Assembly (NCBI GenBank): GCA_020026155.1
Contig: JAHHQX010000026.1
Coordinates: 1 to 10,218 of the forward strand
Source: Actinobacillus sp.
Lineage (GTDB): Bacteria; Pseudomonadota; Gammaproteobacteria; Enterobacterales; Pasteurellaceae
Reading direction: 5' to 3'
Length of the DNA: 10,218 bases
Below are positions 1 through 7,004 of this stretch, in pieces. How positions within the stretch are numbered: the first letter of the stretch is position 1; the number at the start of each line of letters is the position of its first letter. The notes beneath the pieces are model-generated. The model saw only the letters and a list, made by a program, of their open reading frames with translations. It was not told where the DNA came from and made no database searches. The position numbers and the translations under genes are program-made.

Positions 1-26
1 ACCCTAAAAGTATGACTCCAAACTTT

Positions 27-57
27 AGCCCCATTTCCTCAATGGGGCTTTTTTTTT
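27..57 (+). terminator. Rho-independent terminator of an upstream gene
   Basis: A perfect 9-bp stem, AGCCCCATT (27-35) with AATGGGGCT (41-49), closes a 5-nt loop and runs into an uninterrupted T tract to 57. The T tract lies only on the right side, so it terminates rightward (+ strand) transcription. The gene it serves lies left of the window. It also insulates queA from upstream read-through. Confidence 0.9.
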
Positions 58-67
58 ATCCTCATCC

Positions 68-96
68 TTGAGGTTCACGCCAAATACCACTAGACT
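68..96 (+). promoter_or_regulatory. Probable queA promoter
   Basis: A -35-like TTGAGG (68-73) and a -10-like TAGACT (91-96) are separated by 17 bp, each matching the sigma-70 consensus at 4 of 6 positions. They lie between the upstream terminator and the queA start, where a promoter is expected because queA is the first gene after a strong terminator. The short inverted repeat AGAC/GTCT at 92-103 overlaps the -10, but I cannot assign it a role. Assignment rests on position and weak consensus only. Confidence 0.4.
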
Positions 97-134
97 AGCG
101 TCTTGTTTTTTTATTTCTTATTACGTAATGAATT

Positions 135-1211
135 ATGCGAGTTTCTGATTTTTATTTTGATTTACCTGATGAGCTGATTGCTCGTTACCCGGTACCTGAT
201 CGTAAGTCTTGTCGCCTTTTAACTTTAAATGGGACAACAGGAGAATTATCCCACGGTCACTTTTCTGATGTACTAGATTGCATTGAAGAAGGTGATTTAG
301 TGATTTTTAATAATACCCGAGTTATTCCAGCCCGTATGTTTGGTAAAAAAGCAAGTGGCGGGAAAATTGAGGTATTAGTTGAACGCATCTTAGATGATAA
401 ACGTTGTCTGGCGCATGTTCGTGCGTCTAAAGCACCTAAAGAAGGAACGGTTTTAATTCTAGGTGAAGATAAGTTGGGTGAGGGGAATGGTTTTGAAATG
501 GAAATGGTCGCCCGTCATGATGCCTTATTTGAGTTGAAATTGTTAAATACAACAGAAACTTTATTAGAACGTTTACAAGAAGCAGGGCATATTCCACTTC
601 CACCTTACATTGATCGTCCTGATGAGGATACGGATAAAGAGCTTTATCAAACCGTTTATAGCAAAGTGCCTGGAGCAGTTGCGGCACCGACAGCGGGTTT
701 ACATTTTGATGATGAACTCTTAGCCCAACTTAAAGCGAAAGGCGTTAATTTTGCATTTGTTACCTTGCATGTCGGGGCAGGAACTTTCCAACCCGTTCGT
801 GTAGAAAGAATTGAAGATCACGTGATGCACAGTGAATATGCAGAAGTACCTCAAGACGTGGTTGATTTAATTCTTGAAACGAAAGCACGTGGTAAACGCG
901 TTATCGCTGTTGGAACAACATCTGTTCGCTCTATTGAAAGTGCGGCATTACGCGCAGAAGAAAATCACGCACAACAAATCATTGAGCCTTTCTTCAGTGA
1001 TACCAGTATTTTTATTTATCCTGGTAAAAAATTCCGTGTCGTGGATGCAATGATTACAAACTTCCACTTACCAGAAAGCACCCTTATCATGCTAGTGAGT
1101 GCTTTTGCTGGGTTTGATCATACGATGCAGGCTTATAAAGAGGCGGTAGAGAATAAATATCGATTCTTTAGTTATGGCGATGCAATGTTTATCACTAAAA
1201 ATCAAGCTTAA
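135..1211 (+). CDS. queA: tRNA preQ1(34) S-adenosylmethionine ribosyltransferase-isomerase QueA
   Basis: QueA transfers and isomerises the ribosyl moiety of S-adenosylmethionine onto preQ1 already inserted at tRNA position 34, giving epoxyqueuosine in the cytosol. It acts directly after Tgt. The 358-residue product aligns end to end with E. coli QueA (about 356 aa), so it is full length. Signature blocks visible are NNTRVIPAR (59-67), KASGGKIEVL (72-81), GHIPLPPYIDRP (151-162), GAVAAPTAGLHF (180-191), LHVGAGTFQPV (211-221), and near the C-terminus the NFHLPESTLIML and YRFFSYGDAMFI blocks. The ATG at 135 gives the family N-terminus MRVSDF. The region upstream has no convincing SD, so initiation may be weak. 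tgt follows 90 bp downstream on the same strand with a hairpin between them. Confidence 0.97.
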   Translation: MRVSDFYFDLPDELIARYPVPDRKSCRLLTLNGTTGELSHGHFSDVLDCIEEGDLVIFNNTRVIPARMFGKKASGGKIEVLVERILDDKRCLAHVRASKAPKEGTVLILGEDKLGEGNGFEMEMVARHDALFELKLLNTTETLLERLQEAGHIPLPPYIDRPDEDTDKELYQTVYSKVPGAVAAPTAGLHFDDELLAQLKAKGVNFAFVTLHVGAGTFQPVRVERIEDHVMHSEYAEVPQDVVDLILETKARGKRVIAVGTTSVRSIESAALRAEENHAQQIIEPFFSDTSIFIYPGKKFRVVDAMITNFHLPESTLIMLVSAFAGFDHTMQAYKEAVENKYRFFSYGDAMFITKNQA

Positions 1212-1221
1212 TTTTTTTATC

Positions 1222-1266
1222 ACGCCCTAAAAATCATAAAAATTTATGAAAAATGGGGCGTCTTTT
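1222..1266 (+). terminator. Hairpin between queA and tgt; weak terminator or attenuator
   Basis: The outer stem is ACGCCCTA (1222-1229) with TGGGGCGT (1254-1261), 8 bp including one G-U. A symmetric internal loop of four A on each side leads to an inner stem, TCATAA (1234-1239) with TTATGA (1244-1249). The stem is followed by only CTTTT. The structure is clear. The short U tract suggests partial termination, or an mRNA processing/stability element that sets tgt below queA. No second promoter for tgt is obvious downstream of it. Confidence 0.6.
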
Positions 1267-1301
1267 AACCCTCGAACTGTTTATTCAAGGAAATTTATTC
1301 T

Positions 1302-2453
1302 ATGAAATTTACATTACATAAAAAAGACGGTAATGCACGCCGTGGGACGATGACATTCGATCGTCCGCAAGGGCAGTGCACAGTTGAAACTCCCGCATTT
1401 ATGCCAGTTGGGACTTACGGTACAGTTAAAGGCATGACGCCAGAAGAAGTCCGTGCAACGGGTGCAGAAATTTGTTTAGGTAATACTTTCCATTTATGGT
1501 TGCGTCCAGGACAAGAAGTGATGCGTAAACATGGTGATTTACATGATTTCATGCAATGGCATCGCCCAATTTTAACTGATAGTGGCGGTTTCCAAGTATT
1601 TAGTTTGGGTAAATTAAGAAAGATCACTGAGGAAGGAGTTAAATTCCAAAATCCAATCAATGGTGAACGCATTTTCTTATCACCAGAAAAATCAATGGAG
1701 ATCCAATATGATCTCGGATCTGACATCGTTATGATCTTCGATGAATGTGCACCATATCCATCAACCTTTGACTACACAAAAAAATCGATGGAAATGTCAC
1801 TACGTTGGGCAAAACGCAGCCGTGATCGCTTTGATGAATTAGAAAATAAAAACGCACTTTTTGGGATTGTACAAGGCGGTGTCTTTGAAGAGTTACGTCA
1901 AGTATCCCTCGATGGATTAAAAGAAATCGGCTTTGATGGTTATGCAGTTGGTGGTTTAGCTGTTGGCGAGCCAAAAGAAGATATGCACCGCATTCTTGAA
2001 TTTACCTGCCCGCAATTACCAGAAGATAAACCACGTTACCTAATGGGTGTGGGTAAACCAGAAGACTTGGTAGAGGGTGTTCGCCGTGGAATCGATATGT
2101 TTGACTGCGTGATGCCGACGCGTAATGCACGTAATGGTCATTTATTCGTAACAGGTGGCGTAGTGAAAATTCGTAATGCAAAATACCGTGATGACACAAG
2201 TCCATTAGATCCAGAATGTGATTGCTATACGTGTAAAAATTACACACGAGCTTATCTCTATCATCTTGATAAATGTAATGAAATTTTAGGCGCACGCTTA
2301 AACACCATTCATAACTTACGTTACTACCAACGCCTAATGGCTAAAATTCGCCAACGTATTGAAGAAGGCACCTTCGATGAATTTGTAAAAGAATTCTACG
2401 CTGCCCGCGGACGCGAAGTGCCACCTTTGCAAATGGCACAAAAAGAAGATTAA
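1302..2453 (+). CDS. tgt: Queuine/preQ1 tRNA-guanine transglycosylase Tgt
   Basis: Tgt exchanges guanine 34 for preQ1 in GU(N)-anticodon tRNAs (Asp, Asn, His, Tyr), producing the substrate of QueA next door. The 383-residue TIM-barrel protein is collinear with E. coli Tgt (375 aa) apart from a few extra residues near position 25 and at the C-terminus. Visible active-site elements are LTDSGGFQVFSL with the general acid/base D93, GIVQGGVFEELR, GGLAVGEP (217-224), and MFDCVMPTRNARNG with the nucleophile D268. The zinc site is C306, C308, C311 (PECDCYTC) and H337 (NTIHNLRYY). All catalytic and zinc residues are present. An SD, AAGGA (1288-1292), precedes the ATG. The gene ends 14 bp before a strong terminator and is not followed by yajC-secDF as in E. 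coli. Confidence 0.97.
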   Translation: MKFTLHKKDGNARRGTMTFDRPQGQCTVETPAFMPVGTYGTVKGMTPEEVRATGAEICLGNTFHLWLRPGQEVMRKHGDLHDFMQWHRPILTDSGGFQVFSLGKLRKITEEGVKFQNPINGERIFLSPEKSMEIQYDLGSDIVMIFDECAPYPSTFDYTKKSMEMSLRWAKRSRDRFDELENKNALFGIVQGGVFEELRQVSLDGLKEIGFDGYAVGGLAVGEPKEDMHRILEFTCPQLPEDKPRYLMGVGKPEDLVEGVRRGIDMFDCVMPTRNARNGHLFVTGGVVKIRNAKYRDDTSPLDPECDCYTCKNYTRAYLYHLDKCNEILGARLNTIHNLRYYQRLMAKIRQRIEEGTFDEFVKEFYAARGREVPPLQMAQKED

Positions 2454-2467
2454 TTAACTTCTATGAT

Positions 2468-2499
2468 AAAAAAATCCCTTCCTGACGGAAGGGATTTTT
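2468..2499. terminator. Bidirectional terminator between tgt and gapA
   Basis: AAAAATCCCTTCC (2470-2482) pairs perfectly with GGAAGGGATTTTT (2487-2499) around a TGAC tetraloop. An A tract (2468-2474) on the left and a T tract (2495-2499) on the right give a U-run tail on either strand. It therefore fits tgt on the + strand and gapA on the - strand, whose 3' ends face each other here. Confidence 0.93.
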
Positions 2500-2520
2500 G
2501 TAAGAATGCATAATTCTTAA

Positions 2521-3528
2521 TTATTTTTTGTAGTTATGAACTAAGCTAACTAAGTCTAATACTTTGTTAGAATAACCCACTTCGTTATCGTACCAAGATA
2601 CTAATTTAACGAATGTTGGAGTTAATTGGATACCAGCAGTTGCATCAAATACAGATGTTAATGGGCAACCGTTGAAGTCAGTAGAAACAACAGCATCTTC
2701 AGTGTAACCTAACACACCTTTCATTTCGTTTTCACTTGCACGTTTGATTTCTGCACAGATTTCTTCATAAGTTGCAGGAGTTGCAAGGTTAACAGTTAAG
2801 TCAACAACAGAAACGTTTGGAGTAGGTACACGGAATGCCATACCAGTTAATTTGCCGTTTAATGCAGGGATAACTTTACCTACTGCTTTAGCAGCACCAG
2901 TGCTTGATGGGATAATGTTTTGACCAGCACCGCGACCACCACGCCAGTCTTTTAATGATGGACCGTCCACAGTTTTTTGAGTTGCTGTAGTTGCGTGAAC
3001 AGTTGTCATTAAACCATCAACAATACCAAATTTATCATTGATAACTTTTGCTAATGGAGCAAGGCAGTTTGTAGTACATGAAGCGTTAGAAACGATGTCT
3101 TGACCTGCATATTCATGGAAGTTAACACCGTTTACGAACATAGGAGTAGAATCTTTAGATGGACCAGTCATTACAACTTTTTTAGCACCAGCTTGAGCGA
3201 TGTGTGCACGTGCTTTTTCATCAGTTAAGAAAAGACCAGTTGCTTCAACAGCAACATCAACACCTAATTCACCCCATTTAAGGTTTGCAGGGTCGCGTTC
3301 TGAAGAAACGTGAATTTTTTTACCATTAACAACTAAATGACCATCAACAACTTCAATAGTGCCGTTGAAACGACCGTGAGTTGAGTCATATTTCAACATG
3401 TATGCCATGTATTCAGCATCAATTAAGTCATTGATTCCCACGACTTCAATATCATCTCGTTCTTGAGCAGCGCGGAATACGATACGACCGATACGGCCAA
3501 AACCATTAATACCAATTTTAATTGCCAT
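2521..3528 (-). CDS. gapA: Glyceraldehyde-3-phosphate dehydrogenase, NAD-dependent, type I
   Basis: This cytosolic homotetramer oxidises glyceraldehyde-3-phosphate to 1,3-bisphosphoglycerate with NAD+ in glycolysis. The 335-residue sequence is full length. The Rossmann NAD-binding motif GINGFGRIG is at 6-14, followed by N33-D34 in the NDL motif. The catalytic loop SNASCTTNCL places the nucleophile at C151 with H178 (TVHATTATQ) as base. R233 lies in the FRVPTPNVSVVDL block, and N315 in SWYDNEVGYSNKV contacts NAD. The start is supported by a strong SD, AGAGGAAG, just upstream on the - strand (about 3535-3542). It is convergent with tgt and divergent from gmk, so it forms a single-gene unit with its own promoter and terminator. 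Confidence 0.98.
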   Translation of the reverse strand: MAIKIGINGFGRIGRIVFRAAQERDDIEVVGINDLIDAEYMAYMLKYDSTHGRFNGTIEVVDGHLVVNGKKIHVSSERDPANLKWGELGVDVAVEATGLFLTDEKARAHIAQAGAKKVVMTGPSKDSTPMFVNGVNFHEYAGQDIVSNASCTTNCLAPLAKVINDKFGIVDGLMTTVHATTATQKTVDGPSLKDWRGGRGAGQNIIPSSTGAAKAVGKVIPALNGKLTGMAFRVPTPNVSVVDLTVNLATPATYEEICAEIKRASENEMKGVLGYTEDAVVSTDFNGCPLTSVFDATAGIQLTPTFVKLVSWYDNEVGYSNKVLDLVSLVHNYKK

Positions 3529-3563
3529 AAGATTCTTCCTCTAGCGTTAAGTTAATAAAAATC

Positions 3564-3586
3564 TTTAAAGAGTTTTGCTCTTGAAA
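3564..3586 (-). promoter_or_regulatory. Stem-loop at the 5' end of the gapA leader
   Basis: On the - strand AAGAG pairs with CTCTT (3578-3582 and 3568-3572) around a 5-nt loop. A further TTT/AAA clamp follows across one mismatch. If transcription starts about 7 nt after the predicted -10, this hairpin lies within the first few nucleotides of the mRNA. Such 5'-terminal hairpins are known to protect stable mRNAs from RNase E entry; that role here is inferred. Confidence 0.35.
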
Positions 3587-3596
3587 TCTGGAACGA

Positions 3597-3605
3597 AGTA
3601 TAACA
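3597..3605 (-). promoter_or_regulatory. gapA promoter, extended -10
   Basis: Read on the - strand, the sequence TGTTATACT contains an extended -10 (TG-n-TATACT, 5 of 6 to TATAAT). The region 17-18 bp upstream has no good -35 match, consistent with an extended -10 promoter. It predicts a start near 3590 and a leader of about 60 nt ending in the gapA SD. Confidence 0.6.
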
Positions 3606-3726
3606 CGCTTTTTTAGGAGCACTTTTATAAATTTTCTTAGAACCCTTGGATTTATTACTATTCTGTTTTTGTTGTAAAAATTAAGTATATTTTTGTAAAA
3701 AAAATGTAATAATTTGGAGGATTTTA

Positions 3727-3755
3727 CTGAAATTTTCTCGTTTTAAAGGCATAAT
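3727..3755 (+). promoter_or_regulatory. gmk operon promoter
   Basis: CTGAAA (3727-3732, 4 of 6 to the -35 consensus) and CATAAT (3750-3755, 5 of 6 to the -10 consensus) are spaced by exactly 17 bp. The predicted transcription start is near 3762, about 20 nt before the gmk ATG. This is the only good promoter ahead of the gmk-rpoZ-spoT-recG group. Confidence 0.6.
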
Positions 3756-3771
3756 GTGCAAAATTTTTATC

Positions 3772-3775
3772 GGAG
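3772..3775 (+). promoter_or_regulatory. Shine-Dalgarno that fixes the gmk start
   Basis: GGAG lies 7 nt before the ATG at 3783. An in-frame GTG at 3756 would extend the protein by nine residues, but it abuts the -10 hexamer, lies upstream of the predicted transcription start and has no SD. The ATG at 3783 is therefore the start. Confidence 0.85.
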
Positions 3776-3782
3776 TAATATT

Positions 3783-4409
3783 ATGGCGCAAGGCAATTTG
3801 TACATTATTTCCGCACCAAGTGGAGCGGGAAAGTCTTCTTTAATTAATGCATTATTAAAAGAAAAAAATATGCATTCGATGATGGTATCAGTTTCTCATA
3901 CTACGCGTAGTCCGCGTCCAGGAGAAATTGATGGCGTACATTATCATTTTGTGAGTGTGGATGAATTTGAAGCATTAATTAAAAAAGGTGCCTTTTTGGA
4001 GTACGCCAAAGTTTTCGGTGGAAATTATTATGGTACTTCTTTACCCGCAATTGAAGAGAATTTAGCAAAAGGAATCGATGTGTTCCTTGATATTGATTGG
4101 CAAGGTGCACGTCAAATTCGTGAAAAAGTGCCTGGCGTACGTAGCATCTTTATTTTACCGCCGTCAGTAAATGAATTAGAAAATCGTTTACGTGGGCGTG
4201 GGCAGGACAGTGAAGAAGTTATTGCGGATCGAATGATGAAAGCAGTTGATGAAATCTCTCACTATAACGAATATGATTATGTTATTGTAAACGCAGATTT
4301 TGATGTAGCATTGCAAGATTTGAAAACTATTTTACAAGCAGAACGCTTGCGTTGTGGTTATCAGCAAAAACAAAATGCACAATTATTGGATCAATTGCTA
4401 GCAAAATAG
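3783..4409 (+). CDS. gmk: Guanylate kinase
   Basis: Gmk phosphorylates GMP to GDP with ATP in the cytosol and is essential for guanine nucleotide supply. From the ATG at 3783 the product is 208 residues and begins MAQGNLYIISAP, matching E. coli Gmk (207 aa). The Walker A loop APSGAGKSS is at 11-19. The GMP-binding segment includes SHTTRSPRPGE (38-48) and FLEYAKVFGGNYYGTS (71-86), with one extra glycine compared with the E. coli VFGNYYG. The LDIDWQGARQIR block is at 102-113, and the lid arginines lie in RLRGRGQDSEEVIADR (135-150). It opens the operon with rpoZ and spoT. The link is physiological: GDP/GTP are precursors of the alarmones that SpoT degrades. Confidence 0.97.
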   Translation: MAQGNLYIISAPSGAGKSSLINALLKEKNMHSMMVSVSHTTRSPRPGEIDGVHYHFVSVDEFEALIKKGAFLEYAKVFGGNYYGTSLPAIEENLAKGIDVFLDIDWQGARQIREKVPGVRSIFILPPSVNELENRLRGRGQDSEEVIADRMMKAVDEISHYNEYDYVIVNADFDVALQDLKTILQAERLRCGYQQKQNAQLLDQLLAK

Positions 4410-4498
4410 AGGATTATTTAGTAGAATTTTCTCCTTTATTTTTGAATTCCAACGGCTCTCCATAGCGAGAATATACCTTAATTAAGCGGAGTAGAATT
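4410..4498 (+). other. gmk-rpoZ spacer, no promoter or terminator found
   Basis: This spacer of 89 bp has a GGAG SD (4488-4491) placed 7 nt before the rpoZ ATG. A TATACC at 4472-4477 resembles a -10, but no acceptable -35 lies at 15-19 bp. No stem followed by a T tract is present, so rpoZ is probably transcribed from the gmk promoter. Confidence 0.5.
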
Positions 4499-4768
4499 AT
4501 GGCTCGTGTAACAGTACAAGATGCGGTAGACCAAATCGGTAATCGTTTTGATTTAATTTTAACTGCGGCTCGTCGCGCAAGACAATTACAATTACATCAA
4601 CGTGAAGCATTAGTACCAAAAGACAATGACAAACCAACAGTGATCGCTTTACGAGAAATCGAATTGGGTTTAATCAATGATATGATTATGAACCAACAAG
4701 AACAATCAATTATGTTGGAAAAAGAAAAAGCAGAAATCGAAGTGCTTTCTTTACTTACTGCTGAATAA
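4499..4768 (+). CDS. rpoZ: RNA polymerase omega subunit
   Basis: Omega helps fold and hold beta-prime in the RNA polymerase core and contributes to ppGpp-binding site 1. The 89-residue product is close to E. coli omega (91 aa). It starts MARVTVQDAV, continues with GNRFDLILTAARRARQL (14-30), and has the conserved TVIALREIELGLIN block (47-60). The tail from about 65 is charged and more divergent, as usual in this family. The N-terminal MARV residues that line ppGpp site 1 in E. coli are intact, so this polymerase should still sense the alarmone. It lies between gmk and spoT, the standard gammaproteobacterial arrangement. Confidence 0.97.
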   Translation: MARVTVQDAVDQIGNRFDLILTAARRARQLQLHQREALVPKDNDKPTVIALREIELGLINDMIMNQQEQSIMLEKEKAEIEVLSLLTAE

Positions 4769-4774
4769 TGATCT

Positions 4775-4830
4775 AAGAGAAACAGAGGGAATAAGCATCT
4801 TTTTATCTCCTTTCTGTTTCTTTTCTTTTT
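4775..4830 (+). terminator. Possible attenuator hairpin between rpoZ and spoT
   Basis: AAGAGAAACAGA (4775-4786) pairs over 12 bp with TCTGTTTCTTTT (4813-4824), with one G-U, around a loop of about 26 nt. The stem is followed by CTTTTT. The stem is AT-rich and the loop long, so termination is likely partial. It begins only 6 nt after the rpoZ stop and may lower spoT-recG expression relative to gmk-rpoZ. Confidence 0.45.
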
Positions 4831-4870
4831 GTAATTCTTATTTATAACATCAAGTAGGTGAATCAAAACT

Positions 4871-4879
4871 AAGGTAGGT
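4871..4879 (+). promoter_or_regulatory. spoT ribosome-binding region
   Basis: AAGGTAGGT offers two overlapping purine cores 7-12 nt before the ATG at 4887. A similar AAGTAGGTGAA lies about 20 nt further upstream (4852-4862), making an imperfect short repeat. Only the nearer copy is suitably spaced for initiation. Confidence 0.5.
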
Positions 4880-4886
4880 AAAATAA

Positions 4887-7004
4887 ATGAAATTATTTGA
4901 ACCTTTAAAACAGATTATTCAGACTTACTTACCCGAGGAGCAGATTCAAACGATTGAACGTGCTTTTGTTTTAGCACGCGATGCCCATGAAGGACAATAT
5001 CGTTCTAGCGGGGAACCTTATATTACCCATCCAGTTGCAGTCGCCTGTATTGTTGCAGAAATGAAATTAGATTATGAAGCGATTATGGCGGCACTTTTAC
5101 ATGATGTTATTGAAGATACTCCCTATACTGAGGCTCAACTTACAGAAGAGTTTGGCAAAAGTGTTGCTGAAATCGTAGAAGGTGTATCTAAACTTGATAA
5201 GTTAAAATTCCGAACCCGTCAAGAAGCGCAAGTCGCTAATTTCCAAAAAATGATTCTAGCCATGACGGAAGATATCCGCGTGGTATTAATTAAATTAGCT
5301 GATCGTACCCACAACATGCGTACGTTAGGTGCATTGCGTCCAGATAAACGTCGACGTATTGCTAAAGAAACGTTAGAAATTTATGCACCTTTAGCCCATC
5401 GATTGGGAATTGAGCATATTAAAAATGAATTAGAAGATCTTGGTTTCCAAGCTATGTATCCTCACCGATATGAAGTATTAAGTAAAACGGTGAGTATTGC
5501 TCGAAATAATCGTAGAGATATGATTGACAAGATTTCTCAAGAGATCAGCGAACGTCTTAAAGAAGCCAACATCCCAGCACAAGTTACGGCAAAAGAACGC
5601 CCACTTTATGGGATTTATCAAAAATTACGACAAAAAGAACAAGAGTTCCATTCAATTATGGATATCTATTCTTTTTGCGTGGTGGTCAAAAATCGTGATC
5701 AATGTTACATGGCACTCGGCCGGATTCACTCTCTTTATAAACCTCGTCCACAGCAAGTGAAAGATTATATTGCTGTACCTAAAGCAAATGGTTATCAGTC
5801 ATTACAAACAGAAATGATTGGTCCAAAAGGTGTGCCGATTGAAGTCCATATTTGTACTGAAGAAATGCAACAAATGGCAGACATGGGTGTGACCGCAAAA
5901 TGGGTTTATAAAGAAGGGGGTAAAAATGATAGTACTACCCCACAAATTAGAGCTCAACGTTGGTTAAAAAGCCTGGTTGAATTACAACAAAGTGTGGGCA
6001 ATTCATTTGAATTTATTGAAAGTGTCAAATCTGAATTTTTCCCTAAAGAAATTTATGTCTTTACGCCTAAAGGACGTATTGTTGAACTCCCGAAAGGTGC
6101 AACAGCGGTTGACTTTGCGTACGCTGTCCATTCTGATGTAGGTAGCGCATGTATTGGAGCGAAAGTAGATAGAAAACCCTATCCACTTTCTCAACCATTA
6201 GTATCGGGACAAACGGTAGAGATCCTCACTGCTGAACATGCTCAACCTAATTCAAATTGGTTGAATTTTGTTGTTACGGCTAAAGCTCGAACTAAAATTC
6301 GTCAAAGTTTAAAAACCTTAAAAGCTGATACTGCAGTAGTTTTAGGAAAACGACAGTTAATTAATGCATTACAACCAGTACGATTGGCTGATCTTTCAGA
6401 AAAAAATATTCAGCAAGCTCTTGCAATCTATGGATTAAAAACCTTAGATGAACTTTATACGCAAATTGGACTGGGCAATTTGATGAGTGCAGTAGTGGCT
6501 TATCGATTATTAGATGAAAAAGTTGAAATTGATACCGATGGGAAACCATATAATAGTGAAAGTCCGCTAGAAATTAAGGGTGGAGAAAATTTACTGACTA
6601 ATTTTGCACAATGTTGCCATCCAATCCCAGGAGATCCGATCGTCGCTTATGTAAGTCCTGGAAAGGGGTTGGTGGTACATCACGCCCATTGCGCAAATGT
6701 GCGTCATCAAAAAGCGATGCATTATATGGCAGTAGAGTGGGAAAATGCAGATACCAAAGTACCTTTTGAAGCAGAATTACATATTGAAATGCTCAATCGT
6801 GCAGATACCTTATCCAATTTAATGTCTGCATTAACAGCATTGGAAAGTAATGTTCATAGTATTTGGACTGAAGAGCAAAATGGTCATTTATATGATATTG
6901 CAATTCTACTCACTGCTAAAGATACCCAACATTTGGCCTCAATTGTGAGGAAAATAAAAACATTACCAGGCTTCGTGCATATTGAACGGAATATTAATGC
7001 TTAA
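4887..7004 (+). CDS. spoT: SpoT (p)ppGpp hydrolase with an altered synthetase domain
   Basis: SpoT degrades, and in E. coli weakly makes, the alarmone (p)ppGpp. The 705 residues align without gaps with E. coli SpoT over at least the first 340 positions. The N-terminal HD hydrolase is intact: YITHP with H48, LLHDVIEDT with H72-D73, and KLADRTHNMRTL with D139. In the synthetase domain (about 195-345) D259 and E319, the acidic residues known to be required in E. coli, remain. Many conserved binding positions differ from E. coli: R236K, K238R, H239P, S242G, R264C, G289Q, R290Q, H307Q, Q321H, R323C and H338K. A TGS domain follows (about 388-447, IYVFTPKGRIVELP), then a helical region, a zinc-finger-like segment with C576-C577 and C602, and a C-terminal ACT domain (about 630-705). 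The stop overlaps the recG start. Hydrolase identity is firm; synthetase activity is doubtful. Confidence 0.95.
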   Translation: MKLFEPLKQIIQTYLPEEQIQTIERAFVLARDAHEGQYRSSGEPYITHPVAVACIVAEMKLDYEAIMAALLHDVIEDTPYTEAQLTEEFGKSVAEIVEGVSKLDKLKFRTRQEAQVANFQKMILAMTEDIRVVLIKLADRTHNMRTLGALRPDKRRRIAKETLEIYAPLAHRLGIEHIKNELEDLGFQAMYPHRYEVLSKTVSIARNNRRDMIDKISQEISERLKEANIPAQVTAKERPLYGIYQKLRQKEQEFHSIMDIYSFCVVVKNRDQCYMALGRIHSLYKPRPQQVKDYIAVPKANGYQSLQTEMIGPKGVPIEVHICTEEMQQMADMGVTAKWVYKEGGKNDSTTPQIRAQRWLKSLVELQQSVGNSFEFIESVKSEFFPKEIYVFTPKGRIVELPKGATAVDFAYAVHSDVGSACIGAKVDRKPYPLSQPLVSGQTVEILTAEHAQPNSNWLNFVVTAKARTKIRQSLKTLKADTAVVLGKRQLINALQPVRLADLSEKNIQQALAIYGLKTLDELYTQIGLGNLMSAVVAYRLLDEKVEIDTDGKPYNSESPLEIKGGENLLTNFAQCCHPIPGDPIVAYVSPGKGLVVHHAHCANVRHQKAMHYMAVEWENADTKVPFEAELHIEMLNRADTLSNLMSALTALESNVHSIWTEEQNGHLYDIAILLTAKDTQHLASIVRKIKTLPGFVHIERNINA

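Noticed and set aside
60..134. preQ1 riboswitch upstream of queA
   Set aside because: A small CCTC/GAGG hairpin (60-73) exists, but the preQ1-I pattern (stem, C-rich loop and A-rich tail pairing as a pseudoknot) and a sequestering stem over the start are missing.
3653..3720. CRP, Fur or similar operator in the AT-rich gapA-gmk intergenic DNA
   Set aside because: No convincing TGTGA-N6-TCACA or iron-box palindrome is visible; short T/A runs alone are not evidence.
3756..3782. N-terminal extension of gmk from GTG at 3756
   Set aside because: It would start at the edge of the -10 hexamer, upstream of the predicted transcript start and without an SD; the family N-terminus begins at the ATG at 3783.
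4442..4477. Promoter for rpoZ using TTGAAT (4442-4447) and TATACC (4472-4477)
   Set aside because: The spacing of 24 bp is far outside the usable range, and no better -35 is present.
4597..4866. Open frame of 89 codons on the - strand opposite rpoZ and its downstream hairpin
   Set aside because: It lies antisense to a well-conserved gene, its N-terminal half is a mirror of rpoZ codons, it is lysine/arginine-rich low-complexity from T-rich DNA, and it has no recognisable family.
5524..5760. Open frame of 78 codons on the + strand within spoT, in another frame
   Set aside because: It is fully inside spoT and has no family resemblance. I also considered whether it marks a frameshift explaining the odd synthetase residues, but the spoT frame aligns to E. 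coli without gaps through this stretch.
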